Positions 1 through 10,509 of a stretch of 64,000 bases of DNA are shown here, piece by piece. Each line of letters begins with the position of its first letter. Positions within the stretch are counted from its first letter, which is position 1. The notes beneath the pieces were generated by a model. It did not search any database. It saw only the letters and a list, made by a program, of their open reading frames with translations, and was not told the DNA's origin. The DNA is from Phytoactinopolyspora mesophila (GTDB taxonomy: Bacteria; Actinomycetota; Actinomycetes; Jiangellales; Jiangellaceae), in contig NZ_WLZY01000001.1 of NCBI RefSeq assembly GCF_010122465.1, positions 434,001-498,000 of the forward strand, written 5' to 3'. Made by a program: the position numbers and the translations under genes.

Positions 1-1528
<1,528 letters not shown>

Positions 1529-1531
<3 letters not shown>

Positions 1532-2170
1532 TGAGGGAATGTACGCGGCCGTGACGACGATGCCGTCGGACGCCGCGCCCGATACCTCGATCTCGCCGGG
1601 AAAATCCCGGACCGGCGTCTGCAACCGAAGCCGGATCGTGCCGCCCGCGCCGTCCCAGTGAAAGCGCACGATGTGGGCGTGGTGGAAGCCCAGCCAGCGT
1701 CCAGTGACCGCGGACCACAGCTTGTAGAGCGACTCCTTGGCGGAGAAGGCAACCCTGCAGGCAAAGCTGACATGTGCTGCGGTGTCAGCGAGCAATTCGA
1801 TCTCGGAGGCGGACAGCACCTCCCCGCACAGCTCGGCCGGTAGCGGGAGTTGAGGCTCGGCGTCGATGCCGACCGCTCGGATCCGCGTCGTGCTCGCCGC
1901 GACGGCCGCACGGTAGCCGGCGCAATGGGTGATGGAACCGCAGAAGCCCACTGGCCAGACTGGCGCGCGATGACGGGTGCCGATGGCCGATACCGATGCT
2001 CCGACGTCGCGGAGCGCGGCGCGGGCGAGGATCCGGCCGGTGGTGAATTCAGCACGTCGACTGGCGCACGCGCGACGCACGGCTGAGGCTTCGCTCGGCA
2101 GCAACCTTCCCGGCAAGTCCCGCGTGGTGTCGCGCCAGGCGAGGTGGGTGGGCAGGTCAGGACGCGGCAT
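1529..2170 (-). CDS. 4'-phosphopantetheinyl transferase (EntD/Sfp type)
   Basis: Transfers phosphopantetheine from CoA to a serine of carrier domains, here most likely the PCP of the NRPS encoded at 3799-7014. The 213-residue protein has the EntD-type motifs GSITHC (about residue 79), VGIDAEP (about 100; Mg-binding Asp and Glu) and FSAKESLYK (about 142). Its ATG at 2170 overlaps the end of the AMP-ligase gene by 14 bp, so the two are translationally coupled in one minus-strand operon divergent from the NRPS operon. A PPTase beside a Cy-A-PCP protein is a usual arrangement in siderophore loci. Confidence 0.93.
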
Positions 2171-3680
2171 CGTCGCGGATCTGCTGTGCTTCCCGGACGC
2201 GATCAGCGACGTCGGCGCGGATGATCTTGCCCGATGGTGTCCGCGGCAGATCGAAGAACACGATGTCGCGCGGCTGTTCGTAGGGTGCGAGGTTGGACCG
2301 GCATGCGTCGAGTAGCTCTTGCTCCGTGGGCGGCTCCGCGTGCGGCTCGGGTTCGATGGCTGCGACGGGGACCGCGCCTACGCGCTCGTCGGGCATGCCG
2401 ATCACCGTGGCCTCACGGACGCCGGGATGGCGCTGGAGTACCTGCTCGATCCGTTCTGGCTGGATCTTGAAGCCGCCGCGCTGGATGACCGCGTCCGCCC
2501 GTCCGGCAATCCAGAGGAAGCCGTCGGCGTCGATGCGGGCGAGGTCGTTGGTGCGCGTCCAGGACGATGTGCCGGGTTGAGCCTGGTCGGAGCGGACTTC
2601 CAGGCGGCCCACCCAGCCGCGGGGGAGTACGGTCCCAGCGGCGTCGCTGACCCGGAGTTCGACGCCGGGGTAGGCCCGGCCGGCGCTCCCGGCCTTGGAC
2701 CGCACCCAGTCGGCGTGTAGCTGTCGTGTCCAGCCCGCGATGGCGCCGGCAAATTCGGTGGTGCCGTAGGTCGTCAGGACCGGAATACCGTAGTGATCCC
2801 AGAAGCCCCGCGTGACCTCAGGGGGGCAGTGGCTGGCGCCGGTGTTGATCAGCGCCAGTGAGGATAGGTGGTCGGTGGGCGGCCGGGCATCGAGGATGCT
2901 CCGCAACGCGGCGGGGACCAGGAACGCGGTATGGACGCGATGCCGGTGGACTGCGGCCACCCAGTCGTCGACGTGGAAGCGCGGCATCAGCACGATCCGG
3001 CGACCGGACACGACGGCGCCCAGGAGGGCCCAGAGTCCGGCGATGTGCGAGATCGGATGCGCGATGACGGTGGTTGGCCGCGGCGCTGCCATGCCGTTCT
3101 GGTCGGTGGTCTTGTACTGGCCGCTCGCGGCGAGTGACGCCTCCACCTGCCGCTCATGGAGGGTGATGGTGCGTGGCGGGCCGGTGGTGCCGGACGACGA
3201 TATCTCGATTGTGGCGCCGGGCGGCGCGTGCTCCGGCGCCGGGTTCGGTTGAGGATGAGCGGCTGGGCCGGGGACGACGTTTCCGTCGGCGAGGAGCGCG
3301 CCGTAGCGGGTCCCGGTGGCGCGGATCGCCTCTGTTACGCGCGTGTCCCAGAGGGTCGCGGGGCTGGCGAGTACCACCGGGAGGCGGGCATGTGTCAGGG
3401 AGGTGGCGAGGGCCGGCGGGGGCTGGATGGCGCTGAGCGAGACCAGGCAGCGCCCGCTGGACAGCACAGCCAGCGCGGCCGCGATGTGCTCGGGCTTGTT
3501 GTCCAGGACAATCCCGACACGTTGCTGGGAGCCGCACCCGGCCGCCTGGAGGAAATCCTCGGTGGCGGCCATCAGCGCGCGCATGTGTCCCCAGGTCCAC
3601 CACCCGTCCTGGTGCACGAGGGCGTCCGCGTGCGCCGGAGGAGCCGCCACCGCCCCGGCTAGTCGATCAGCGAACCCCAT
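2157..3680 (-). CDS. Stand-alone acyl/aryl-AMP ligase (ANL superfamily)
   Basis: Probably activates a carboxylic acid as its adenylate to start assembly on the neighbouring NRPS. The 507-residue protein starts at the ATG at 3680, preceded by GGGAG at a good distance; an upstream in-frame extension lacks a ribosome site. ANL motifs are SSSGTTGPP (about 165), TTYGTTEFAG, TNDLARIDADGFLWIAGR, and a C-terminal RTPSGKIIR with the catalytic lysine. The P-loop has GPPR in place of the usual GxPK. The substrate cannot be read from the sequence; a salicylate or dihydroxybenzoate-like starter is only a guess from context. No free aryl carrier protein is encoded nearby. Confidence 0.85.
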   Translation of the reverse strand: MGFADRLAGAVAAPPAHADALVHQDGWWTWGHMRALMAATEDFLQAAGCGSQQRVGIVLDNKPEHIAAALAVLSSGRCLVSLSAIQPPPALATSLTHARLPVVLASPATLWDTRVTEAIRATGTRYGALLADGNVVPGPAAHPQPNPAPEHAPPGATIEISSSGTTGPPRTITLHERQVEASLAASGQYKTTDQNGMAAPRPTTVIAHPISHIAGLWALLGAVVSGRRIVLMPRFHVDDWVAAVHRHRVHTAFLVPAALRSILDARPPTDHLSSLALINTGASHCPPEVTRGFWDHYGIPVLTTYGTTEFAGAIAGWTRQLHADWVRSKAGSAGRAYPGVELRVSDAAGTVLPRGWVGRLEVRSDQAQPGTSSWTRTNDLARIDADGFLWIAGRADAVIQRGGFKIQPERIEQVLQRHPGVREATVIGMPDERVGAVPVAAIEPEPHAEPPTEQELLDACRSNLAPYEQPRDIVFFDLPRTPSGKIIRADVADRVREAQQIRDDAAS

Positions 3681-3718
3681 GTGTTCTCCCTTCACCGGGA
3701 AGTGGACATCCCCAATGT

Positions 3719-3748
3719 CAGTATAGATAATGATTCTCAGTCTTATAG
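3719..3748. promoter_or_regulatory. Divergent promoter with Fur/Zur-like box
   Basis: The 118-bp gap between the ligase (start 3680) and NRPS (start 3799) genes holds GATAATGATTCTCAGTC at 3726-3742. AATGA-TTC-TCAgT is an imperfect inverted repeat, and its first 11 bases AATGATTCTCA recur exactly at 20221-20231. A good -10 for the ligase, TATACT on the minus strand, lies at 3720-3725 beside the box. GATAAT on the plus strand overlaps the box. A Fur-family repressor bound here would shut off both operons. The match to actinobacterial Zur boxes (ATGAnAATCATT) is partial, so the metal is inferred. Confidence 0.55.
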
Positions 3749-3798
3749 CGCCTGCTGGGTCCGCCTCTCCATGGGGTGACGCAGCTGGAAGGAGCCGC

Positions 3799-6700
3799 AT
3801 GACCTCGACCGATGTCGGGCCGTACGCCATGCAAACGGCCGCAGATCGCACCGATGATCACTCACGGTTCTTCGGTCTCACTGACATTCAGCACGCCTAC
3901 CTATTCGGCCGCAGGCCCGGACTCGAGCTGGGCGGTCTGGCGCCTCGCTGCTACCTCGAGCTGGCGGGTCAGAACCTGGACATCGACCGCTTCGAGGCCG
4001 CGGCCGGGGAGCTTTTCGAACGCCATGACATGCTGCGCGCCCGGCTCGCCGGGGAAGATCGGCTGCACGTTGCCGACCCCGCGCCGCCGAGCGTCGAGTA
4101 CGCGGACGTCAGCGGGTTGCCGCAGGCAGAGCGGGACCAGCGGCTGGAGCAGACCCGTCGCCGGATGCGCGCGGGCTCCGACACAATCGGCCCGCCGGTG
4201 GAGCTGAGTCTCACCCGGGTCGGCGAAAACCGCTGTCACGTGCACGTCGCGGTGGAACTGCTCTTTCTCGACCTGCGGAGCGTGCTCCGGCTGCTGGCCG
4301 AGCTCCGTGCTCTCGTCGACGGCGACCCACCCGGCCCGGCACCGGGCCGGTTCGGTGATTACGTCGCCGCGATCGACCGGCGGGCCGCGGGAGCCGAAGG
4401 CCAGGCCGCTGCCGAGTACTGGCAGCGGCGCCTCGATCACTTGCCCAACGCCCCAGAGCTCCCGCTGGCGGTCGCGCCCGAGCAGCTCGGCCGTCCCAAG
4501 TTCACCTCACTCCGAACCGACCTCGACGTCCGCACCTGGCAGCGCCTCGAAGCGGCCGCGCGGGCTCACGGCCTGGAACCCTCGACGCTGCTGCTCGCCG
4601 CGTTCACCGAGGTTGTCCGCACGTGGTCCAAAAACGCCGAGTTCACCCTGACCCTCACCGCGCACGAACCACGAGCCGTCGTTCCTGGCCTGCACGAGGC
4701 CGTCGGACAGTTCAGCATCCCGAGCCTGCTCGAAGTCTCCGCCGAGGCGGGGCAGACATTTCTGGAACGGGCCGCTGATCTGCAGCGGCGCATGCGCGAG
4801 GACACCGAACAGCTGGCCTACAGCGGGATCCAGGTGCTGCGTGAGCTCAGCCGCCGGTCCGATACCGGCCGGGTGTCGATGCCGGTCGTGTTCACCTCCA
4901 CGGTGGGAACCGCGGCGCCTGACGGCTTGGCCGCCTTCGGTGAGCTGATCGAGATCAGCACCGATACGCCACAGGTCTGGTTGGAGAACCAGGTCATCGA
5001 GTCCGCGGAAGGCATCGTGGTCACTTGGCACGCCGTGGATGGGCTGCTTGCCGCCGGTGTGCTCGACGCCATGTTCGCGGCGTACCGCGATCTGCTCGAT
5101 CGCCTTGCCACCGATGAGTCCTTGTGGCAGCAGAGCGGCAGCCTGGTGCCACTGCCGGCCGAGGCCGCGGCCGAACAGCGGCAGGCGAACTCCACCGCGA
5201 GCGATATACCGGCGGCCCGCCTACACGACCTCGTGGCCGAGGCCGCCCGGCGTCACCCGGACGCACTGGCTGTGGCCGGCCCTTCCGGCGAACTCACCCA
5301 TGGCGACCTGGCCGCGCGCTCGTACCAGGTCGCCCGGCACCTGCGCGAGGTCGCCGCGCCGCGCCCCGGCGAACTGGTAGCGGTCTGCATGCAGGCCGGA
5401 GCCGAGCAGCTGGCGGCCATCCTCGGCGTGCTGCACGCTGGCGGCGCCTACGTCTGTATCGACCCCGAACTCCCTGCTCAACGGCGCGCCACGCTGCTTC
5501 AGCGCTGCCGGGTTCGTGCCGTCGTCACCGATACCGTGCTGGCCGAGACGCTCCACTGGCCCGACGGCGTCGACGTCGTGACGGCCGACGGCGAGCGCAC
5601 CCGCGCCTACAGCACGGAAGCAGTGGTGAGCGCGCAAGGCTACGACGATCTCGCGTACGTCATCTTCACCTCTGGCTCCACCGGCGAGCCCAAAGGTGTC
5701 ATGATCACTCACCGCAGCGCCGCCAACACCGTGCAGGACATCAACGAGCGTTTTCGGGCCGGCAGCCATGACCGGGTGCTGTCGCTGGCGCCGACCGGAT
5801 TCGACCTCTCGGTGTATGACATCTTCGGCGTGCTCTCCGCCGGCGGCGCCGTCGTGGTCCCAGATCCTTCCCGGGCGGCGGATGTGCACCACTGGAGTGA
5901 ACTCGTCGCCCGCCACGGCGTCACGATCTGGAACACCGTGCCAGCACCGATGCGGCTGTGGATCGACAGCCTCGAGGAGCCGGGCCGGACCGGAGCCGGC
6001 GACACCCTCCGTCTGGTGCTGATGAGCGGCGACTGGATTCCAGTCGACCTGCCGGACCGGATCCGCGCTCGCTTTCCCCGGGCACAGATCATCTCCCTGG
6101 GTGGCGCCACGGAAGGCTCCATCTGGTCTATCTACCATCCGATCGAGCAGGTCTCGACCGAATGGGTGAGCATCCCGTACGGCAAGCCGCTCGCCAACCA
6201 GAGGATGCACGTCCTCAACCGTTGGCTGCAGCCGTGCCCTACCTGGGTGACCGGTGAGATTCACATCGGTGGCGTGGGTGTCGCGCAAGGCTACTGGAAA
6301 GATCCGGTCCGCACCGAGGAGCGCTTCATCGTCCACCCGGCCACCGGGGAACGGCTGTATCGAACCGGCGATCTCGGCCGGTACCTGCCCGGCGGCGACA
6401 TCGAGATCCTCGGACGTGAAGACCACCAGGTGAAGATCAACGGGTATCGGGTGGAGCTCGGCGAGATCGAGTCGTGCCTCAGTGCCGCACCCGGTGTCCG
6501 GCAGGTGCTGGTCACCGCTCCGCAGCATCCGCGGACGGGCCAGCGGCAGATCGTCGCGTATGTGGTTCCGGAAGCTCGGCCGGACAACGGGCTCTTCGAC
6601 ATCGAGGCGTTGCGGCAAACGTGCGCGGAGTCATTGCCGAGCTTCATGGTGCCCAGCCACTATCTACCCACCGAGCACATCCCGCTGACCGGAAACGGAA

Positions 6701-7014
6701 AGATCGACCGGGCTGCCCTGGTATCGCCGTGGGCCGACGACGAAACCAGCGCTGCCGTCCAGGTGGCGCCGAAGGACGACGTCGAGGCGAAGGTCGCGGC
6801 GATCTGGGCCAAACAACTCGGGCACGACGAGTTCGGCACCACCGACGGGTTCTTCGACATCGGTGGCGACTCCCTGCACGCGGTCGGCATTCTCCGCGAG
6901 GTCCGGGAGGAGCTCGGCGTCAGCGCCGAGGCTGAGCAGGACCTCGTCGAAACACTGTTCATGAACGCCGACGTCGCCGCGTTCTCCGAGGTCGTCAAGC
7001 GGGGAGCCGCGTGA
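3799..7014 (+). CDS. Nonribosomal peptide synthetase, Cy-A(Cys)-PCP
   Basis: Single-module NRPS predicted to load cysteine, condense it with a donor acyl group and cyclise it to a thiazoline. The start ATG 3799 follows AGGAG at 3789-3793. Domains in the 1071-residue protein: heterocyclisation (about 23-440; LTDIQHAYLFGR, PVVFTSTVG, TPQVWLENQ), adenylation (about 470-970; FTSGSTGEPKG near 622, YRTGDLGR, GNGKID near 965) and PCP (about 990-1060; IGGDSLHA). Reading the ten-residue pocket against GrsA gives D-L-Y-N-L-S-L-I-W (K), the cysteine code of pyochelin/yersiniabactin synthetases. The Cy motif DxxxxDxxS is ELLFLDLRS, with Glu for the first Asp. There is no N-terminal aryl carrier domain and no C-terminal thioesterase. 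Confidence 0.95.
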   Translation: MTSTDVGPYAMQTAADRTDDHSRFFGLTDIQHAYLFGRRPGLELGGLAPRCYLELAGQNLDIDRFEAAAGELFERHDMLRARLAGEDRLHVADPAPPSVEYADVSGLPQAERDQRLEQTRRRMRAGSDTIGPPVELSLTRVGENRCHVHVAVELLFLDLRSVLRLLAELRALVDGDPPGPAPGRFGDYVAAIDRRAAGAEGQAAAEYWQRRLDHLPNAPELPLAVAPEQLGRPKFTSLRTDLDVRTWQRLEAAARAHGLEPSTLLLAAFTEVVRTWSKNAEFTLTLTAHEPRAVVPGLHEAVGQFSIPSLLEVSAEAGQTFLERAADLQRRMREDTEQLAYSGIQVLRELSRRSDTGRVSMPVVFTSTVGTAAPDGLAAFGELIEISTDTPQVWLENQVIESAEGIVVTWHAVDGLLAAGVLDAMFAAYRDLLDRLATDESLWQQSGSLVPLPAEAAAEQRQANSTASDIPAARLHDLVAEAARRHPDALAVAGPSGELTHGDLAARSYQVARHLREVAAPRPGELVAVCMQAGAEQLAAILGVLHAGGAYVCIDPELPAQRRATLLQRCRVRAVVTDTVLAETLHWPDGVDVVTADGERTRAYSTEAVVSAQGYDDLAYVIFTSGSTGEPKGVMITHRSAANTVQDINERFRAGSHDRVLSLAPTGFDLSVYDIFGVLSAGGAVVVPDPSRAADVHHWSELVARHGVTIWNTVPAPMRLWIDSLEEPGRTGAGDTLRLVLMSGDWIPVDLPDRIRARFPRAQIISLGGATEGSIWSIYHPIEQVSTEWVSIPYGKPLANQRMHVLNRWLQPCPTWVTGEIHIGGVGVAQGYWKDPVRTEERFIVHPATGERLYRTGDLGRYLPGGDIEILGREDHQVKINGYRVELGEIESCLSAAPGVRQVLVTAPQHPRTGQRQIVAYVVPEARPDNGLFDIEALRQTCAESLPSFMVPSHYLPTEHIPLTGNGKIDRAALVSPWADDETSAAVQVAPKDDVEAKVAAIWAKQLGHDEFGTTDGFFDIGGDSLHAVGILREVREELGVSAEAEQDLVETLFMNADVAAFSEVVKRGAA

Positions 7015-8621
7015 CCGGCTGGGATTGCATCGTTGTCGGCGCTGGGTCGGCCGGATCGGTACTCGCCTCGCGGCTCGCGGCCGGCAGCGGCGCCCGAGTG
7101 CTCCTGCTGGAGAGCGGGCCGGACCGTTCCGACGACGAAGCCCCCGATCATCCGCTGCGTTCGGCGAGCACCCTGGTCCTGAAGGGACACAACTGGGACC
7201 ACCGTGTCAACCTGCGCTCCAGCAGCGCGCGAGAGGATCTGCTAGCCGGGCGACTCACCGCCGCCGGGGCACCCGCCGCCAGGGCGTTGTATGCGCGGTT
7301 TCCCTACGCACTCGGCCGGGGTGTGGGCGGGTCGTCGGCGGTCAACGGCGCGGTGGCGCTGCGGGCTCTTCCTCGCGACTTCGGTCAGTGGGTACGCGAG
7401 GGGAACACGGACTGGTCGTGGGGCTCGGTGCTGCCCTTCTACCGGCGACTGGAACACGACCCAGGGGCCGCGGGCAGTGATGGGGACGGCGACGAGCTGC
7501 ACGGCGTCGGCGGTCCGGTGCCCATCACCCGCACGGAGGAGATCAATGCGCTCGACGCCGCGTTCCTGGCGGCCTGCGTCCAGCTCGGCATCCCGGAGCG
7601 CAAGGACCTCAACGACGGTTCCGAGGCCGGTGTCGGCCCGGTTCCCACCAACTCGGTCGATGGCGTGCGGATGGATGCATCGAGCACCCACCTCGCGCCG
7701 GCGCGCCGGCTGCCGAACCTCGAGGTCCGGGCCAACACCGACGTGATGCGCGTAGTCGTCGAACAAGGCCGCGTAGCCGGCGTGGATGTGCTGACGGGCA
7801 CCGGCAGTCAGTTCCTTCCGGCTGACCGCGTGATTCTGAGCGCCGGCGCGATCGGTAGCCCGCAGGTCCTGCTGCGCTCCGGTATCGGCGACCCCGCGCT
7901 GTGCCGGGCGCTCGGCATCGCCGCCGTGGCGGAGCTTCCCGGGGTGGGCGAGGGGCTGAGCGATCACGTGTCGGTCGTGATCTGGGCGGTGCCGCGCGCG
8001 GGTGTGGGCTCGCCGAGCCCGCGCTGGCGCGACGTCCTGGCCCGGCTCAGCAGCGGCTACGACGAGCAGACCGACCTGCAGGTCGGCTTGCTGAACAATG
8101 TCGACACTTCAGCTATCCCGGGCTTCGCTGGACGGCTGCGGGGCGGAGCGCTGGGCATGTCGGTGATGCTGATGCGTCCGGAATCGCGCGGACGAGTGTT
8201 CCTGCGCTCGGCCGATCCAGCTGTGCCGCCCGTGGTCGAACTCGGGCTGTGCTCGGCTCCGGAGGATCTGGACCGGCTGGCCGGTGGTGTCCGGGCCGCG
8301 TGGGAGCTGCTGCACGCGCCCGGTATCGGTGAGCACATCGACAGCGTCCAGTTCTGGTCCGCTCGCACCCTGAACGACGCGGCCGTCCTGCGTAGCGGCA
8401 TCCGCAATATCGCGAATCCCGGCTGGCACGCCGTCGGCACCGCCCGAATGGGGCCGGCGGCCGACCCCGCGGCGGTGGTGGATCAGCGCTGCCGGGTGCA
8501 CGGGGTAGCGGGCCTGAGCGTCGTCGACGCGTCGGTCTTCCCGTCGATACCGAGCACTCCGACCAACCTCACGACCATGATGCTCGCCGAGCGAATCGCG
8601 AAGGAGATGTTGACATCATGA
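7011..8621 (+). CDS. GMC-family FAD oxidoreductase
   Basis: Flavin-dependent alcohol/aldehyde oxidoreductase of the glucose-methanol-choline family, 536 residues. GAGSAGSVLASRL near residue 8 is the dinucleotide fold, GRGVGGSSAVNGAV near 102 the GMC signature, and GWHAVGTARMG near 480 supplies the catalytic histidine, followed by TPTNLTTMMLAERI. Its GTG start overlaps the NRPS stop by 4 bp. In this operon it could oxidise an alcohol of the released product or a tethered intermediate. The substrate is unknown. GMC enzymes are rare in thiazoline siderophore loci, which makes it one of the distinguishing genes here. Confidence 0.9.
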   Translation: MTGWDCIVVGAGSAGSVLASRLAAGSGARVLLLESGPDRSDDEAPDHPLRSASTLVLKGHNWDHRVNLRSSSAREDLLAGRLTAAGAPAARALYARFPYALGRGVGGSSAVNGAVALRALPRDFGQWVREGNTDWSWGSVLPFYRRLEHDPGAAGSDGDGDELHGVGGPVPITRTEEINALDAAFLAACVQLGIPERKDLNDGSEAGVGPVPTNSVDGVRMDASSTHLAPARRLPNLEVRANTDVMRVVVEQGRVAGVDVLTGTGSQFLPADRVILSAGAIGSPQVLLRSGIGDPALCRALGIAAVAELPGVGEGLSDHVSVVIWAVPRAGVGSPSPRWRDVLARLSSGYDEQTDLQVGLLNNVDTSAIPGFAGRLRGGALGMSVMLMRPESRGRVFLRSADPAVPPVVELGLCSAPEDLDRLAGGVRAAWELLHAPGIGEHIDSVQFWSARTLNDAAVLRSGIRNIANPGWHAVGTARMGPAADPAAVVDQRCRVHGVAGLSVVDASVFPSIPSTPTNLTTMMLAERIAKEMLTS

Positions 8622-9355
8622 CCGGGCGCCTGCGCCTCTATTGTTTCCCGCACTCTGGTGCCACCGCATCGGTCTATCGCCCCTGGCAGACCATGGCCGG
8701 ACCCACGACCGACATCCGTCCCGTCGACCGGCCCGGCCGCGGCCTACGTACCAGGGAACCAGCGGCTGCCTCGTTATCCGAGCTGGTCGAGGCCTGCGCT
8801 CGCGAGGTGCTGGCGGACTTGGCCGACGATCCACACGTGCCGTGGATGACGTTCGGGCACAGTTTCGGGTCCGTCGTCAGTCTGGCGACCGCGGCCGCCG
8901 TCGCCGAGGCCGGCCGTGCCCCGGTCCGGGCCATCGTTTCGGCGGGTCTGCCGCCGGCGCAGCACTCGGCGGTGGACGAGGCCGCCGGTCTGGATGACGA
9001 GGCGCTTCTGGCGCAGATCAGTGACATCGGTGGCACCCCCAAGTCCCTGCTGGGCGCCGGGCCGGTGCGGGACCGGATCTTGCGGCACTTCCGCGAGGAC
9101 CACGCGATCCGTAGCCAATTCTCGCGGCAGCGAGGGCTGCGGGTGGACATCCCGTTGTCGATCATCTCCGCGAGAGGGGACACGTACGCGCCGCCGGATC
9201 GGATGTCCGCGTGGGCCGAGCACAGCACGGTGCCTTCGGAACAGGTGAGCGTCGACGGTGATCACTTCGCGGTGATGCGCGACCCCCAGCCGGTCTGGGC
9301 CGTTATCCACCGTCACATCACCAGAGAGGGTCAGCATGCGCACCAGCCCGGATGA
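8618..9355 (+). CDS. Type II thioesterase (GrsT/TesA-like)
   Basis: Editing or release hydrolase for carrier-bound intermediates, 245 residues, alpha/beta-hydrolase fold. The N-terminus LYCFPHSGATASVYRPW is typical of the family. The nucleophile is Ser82 in GHSFGS, and the rest of the triad is Asp in RGDTYAPPD and His in VDGDHFAVMR. The ATG overlaps the preceding stop by 4 bp (ATGA). Since the NRPS has no thioesterase domain, this protein may both edit mis-primed carriers and free the final product. Confidence 0.92.
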   Translation: MTGRLRLYCFPHSGATASVYRPWQTMAGPTTDIRPVDRPGRGLRTREPAAASLSELVEACAREVLADLADDPHVPWMTFGHSFGSVVSLATAAAVAEAGRAPVRAIVSAGLPPAQHSAVDEAAGLDDEALLAQISDIGGTPKSLLGAGPVRDRILRHFREDHAIRSQFSRQRGLRVDIPLSIISARGDTYAPPDRMSAWAEHSTVPSEQVSVDGDHFAVMRDPQPVWAVIHRHITREGQHAHQPG

Positions 9356-10478
9356 TCCTGATCATGAGGCGTTCCGGCAGAGGTGCCGGGACTTTCTCGA
9401 ACGCGATGTCGTGCCGCACCACGCGCAGTGGGAGCGCGACGGAATCGTCGGCCGCGATTTCTGGCGCGGTGCGGGCAAGGCTGGGCTGCTCGCCATGGGT
9501 GCGCCGGCCGAACTCGGCGGCGCTGGGCGGCCGGAGTTCCGGTATGCCGCCTTGCTCACCGAGGAGCTGATCCGGGCCCGGGTGACAGCACCCGGCATCG
9601 TCGCCCACAACGACGTCGCGGCGTCCTACCTGCTGGCCAGAACTACACCCGAGCAGCGTAGCCGCTGGGTTCCGGGGCTGGCCGCCGGTGAACTCGTCGC
9701 CGCGATCGCCATCTCCGAACCCACCGGCGGGTCGGACCTCGCGGCTCTACGGACCACGGCCCGGCGCGAGGGGGAGCACTACGTGCTCAACGGTGAGAAG
9801 GCGTTCATCACCAACGGCGAGAACGCCGACGTCGTGGTTGTGGCCTGCCGCACCTCCGACGCCCCCGGCACGCGGGGCATCAGCTTGATCGTGGTGGAAC
9901 GCGGCACACCTGGTTTCACCCGCGGGGAGCGGCTACCGACGCTGGGCTGGCTGGCCAGCGACACGTGCAACCTGCGTTTTGAAGACTGCCGGGTGCCTGC
10001 TGAGAACCTGATCGGCGCCGAAGGCGCCGGCTCTATGTACCTGATGTCGGGTATGCCCCGCGAGCGGCTGAGTATCGCTGTCGTGGCGGTGTCAGCGGCC
10101 GAACTGGTGCTGGCCGATGCCCTGGAGCACGCCCGGACCCGACAGGCGTTCGGCGGAACGCTTGGGAGCCTTCAGCACAACCGCTTCACCCTGGCGACGC
10201 TGGACACCGAGGTCTCCATCGCCCGGGTGTTCCTCGAGCACTGCATCGATGAGCTCGACGAGGGCCGGCTCACCGTGGCCGACGCCGCGAAGGTCAAGTG
10301 GTGGACCACCGAGCTGCAGGTCCGGGTGGCCGACCGCGCACTTCAGTTGCACGGAGGCCACGGCTACCTGGCCGGAAACGACGTCTCCCGGGAATGGATC
10401 AACAGCCGGGTGCAGACCATCTACGGCGGTCCCACCGAAGTGATGAAGGAACTGATCGGCCGCTCCCTCGGACTCTGA
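9336..10478 (+). CDS. Acyl-CoA dehydrogenase family flavoprotein
   Basis: FAD enzyme that would introduce an alpha,beta double bond into an acyl thioester, 380 residues. Motifs are AISEPTGGSDLAA with NGEKAFITNG (about 125-155), LQLHGGHGYL (about 335) and YGGPTEVMKELIGRSLGL at the C-terminus, containing the expected catalytic Glu. It overlaps the thioesterase gene by 20 bp. In NRPS loci such enzymes act on carrier-bound aminoacyl or acyl groups. Candidate roles are dehydrogenating the ligase-derived starter or oxidising thiazoline to thiazole. The choice is inference. Confidence 0.92.
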   Translation: MRTSPDDPDHEAFRQRCRDFLERDVVPHHAQWERDGIVGRDFWRGAGKAGLLAMGAPAELGGAGRPEFRYAALLTEELIRARVTAPGIVAHNDVAASYLLARTTPEQRSRWVPGLAAGELVAAIAISEPTGGSDLAALRTTARREGEHYVLNGEKAFITNGENADVVVVACRTSDAPGTRGISLIVVERGTPGFTRGERLPTLGWLASDTCNLRFEDCRVPAENLIGAEGAGSMYLMSGMPRERLSIAVVAVSAAELVLADALEHARTRQAFGGTLGSLQHNRFTLATLDTEVSIARVFLEHCIDELDEGRLTVADAAKVKWWTTELQVRVADRALQLHGGHGYLAGNDVSREWINSRVQTIYGGPTEVMKELIGRSLGL

Positions 10479-10509
10479 ACCCGATGTCTGTCTTAGGAAA
10501 GGACACCTC

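Noticed and set aside
5221-6618. Long minus-strand open frame (465 codons) inside the NRPS gene
   Set aside because: Antisense shadow of a high-GC coding region; the plus frame has full Cy-A-PCP motifs and the minus product is low-complexity without domains.
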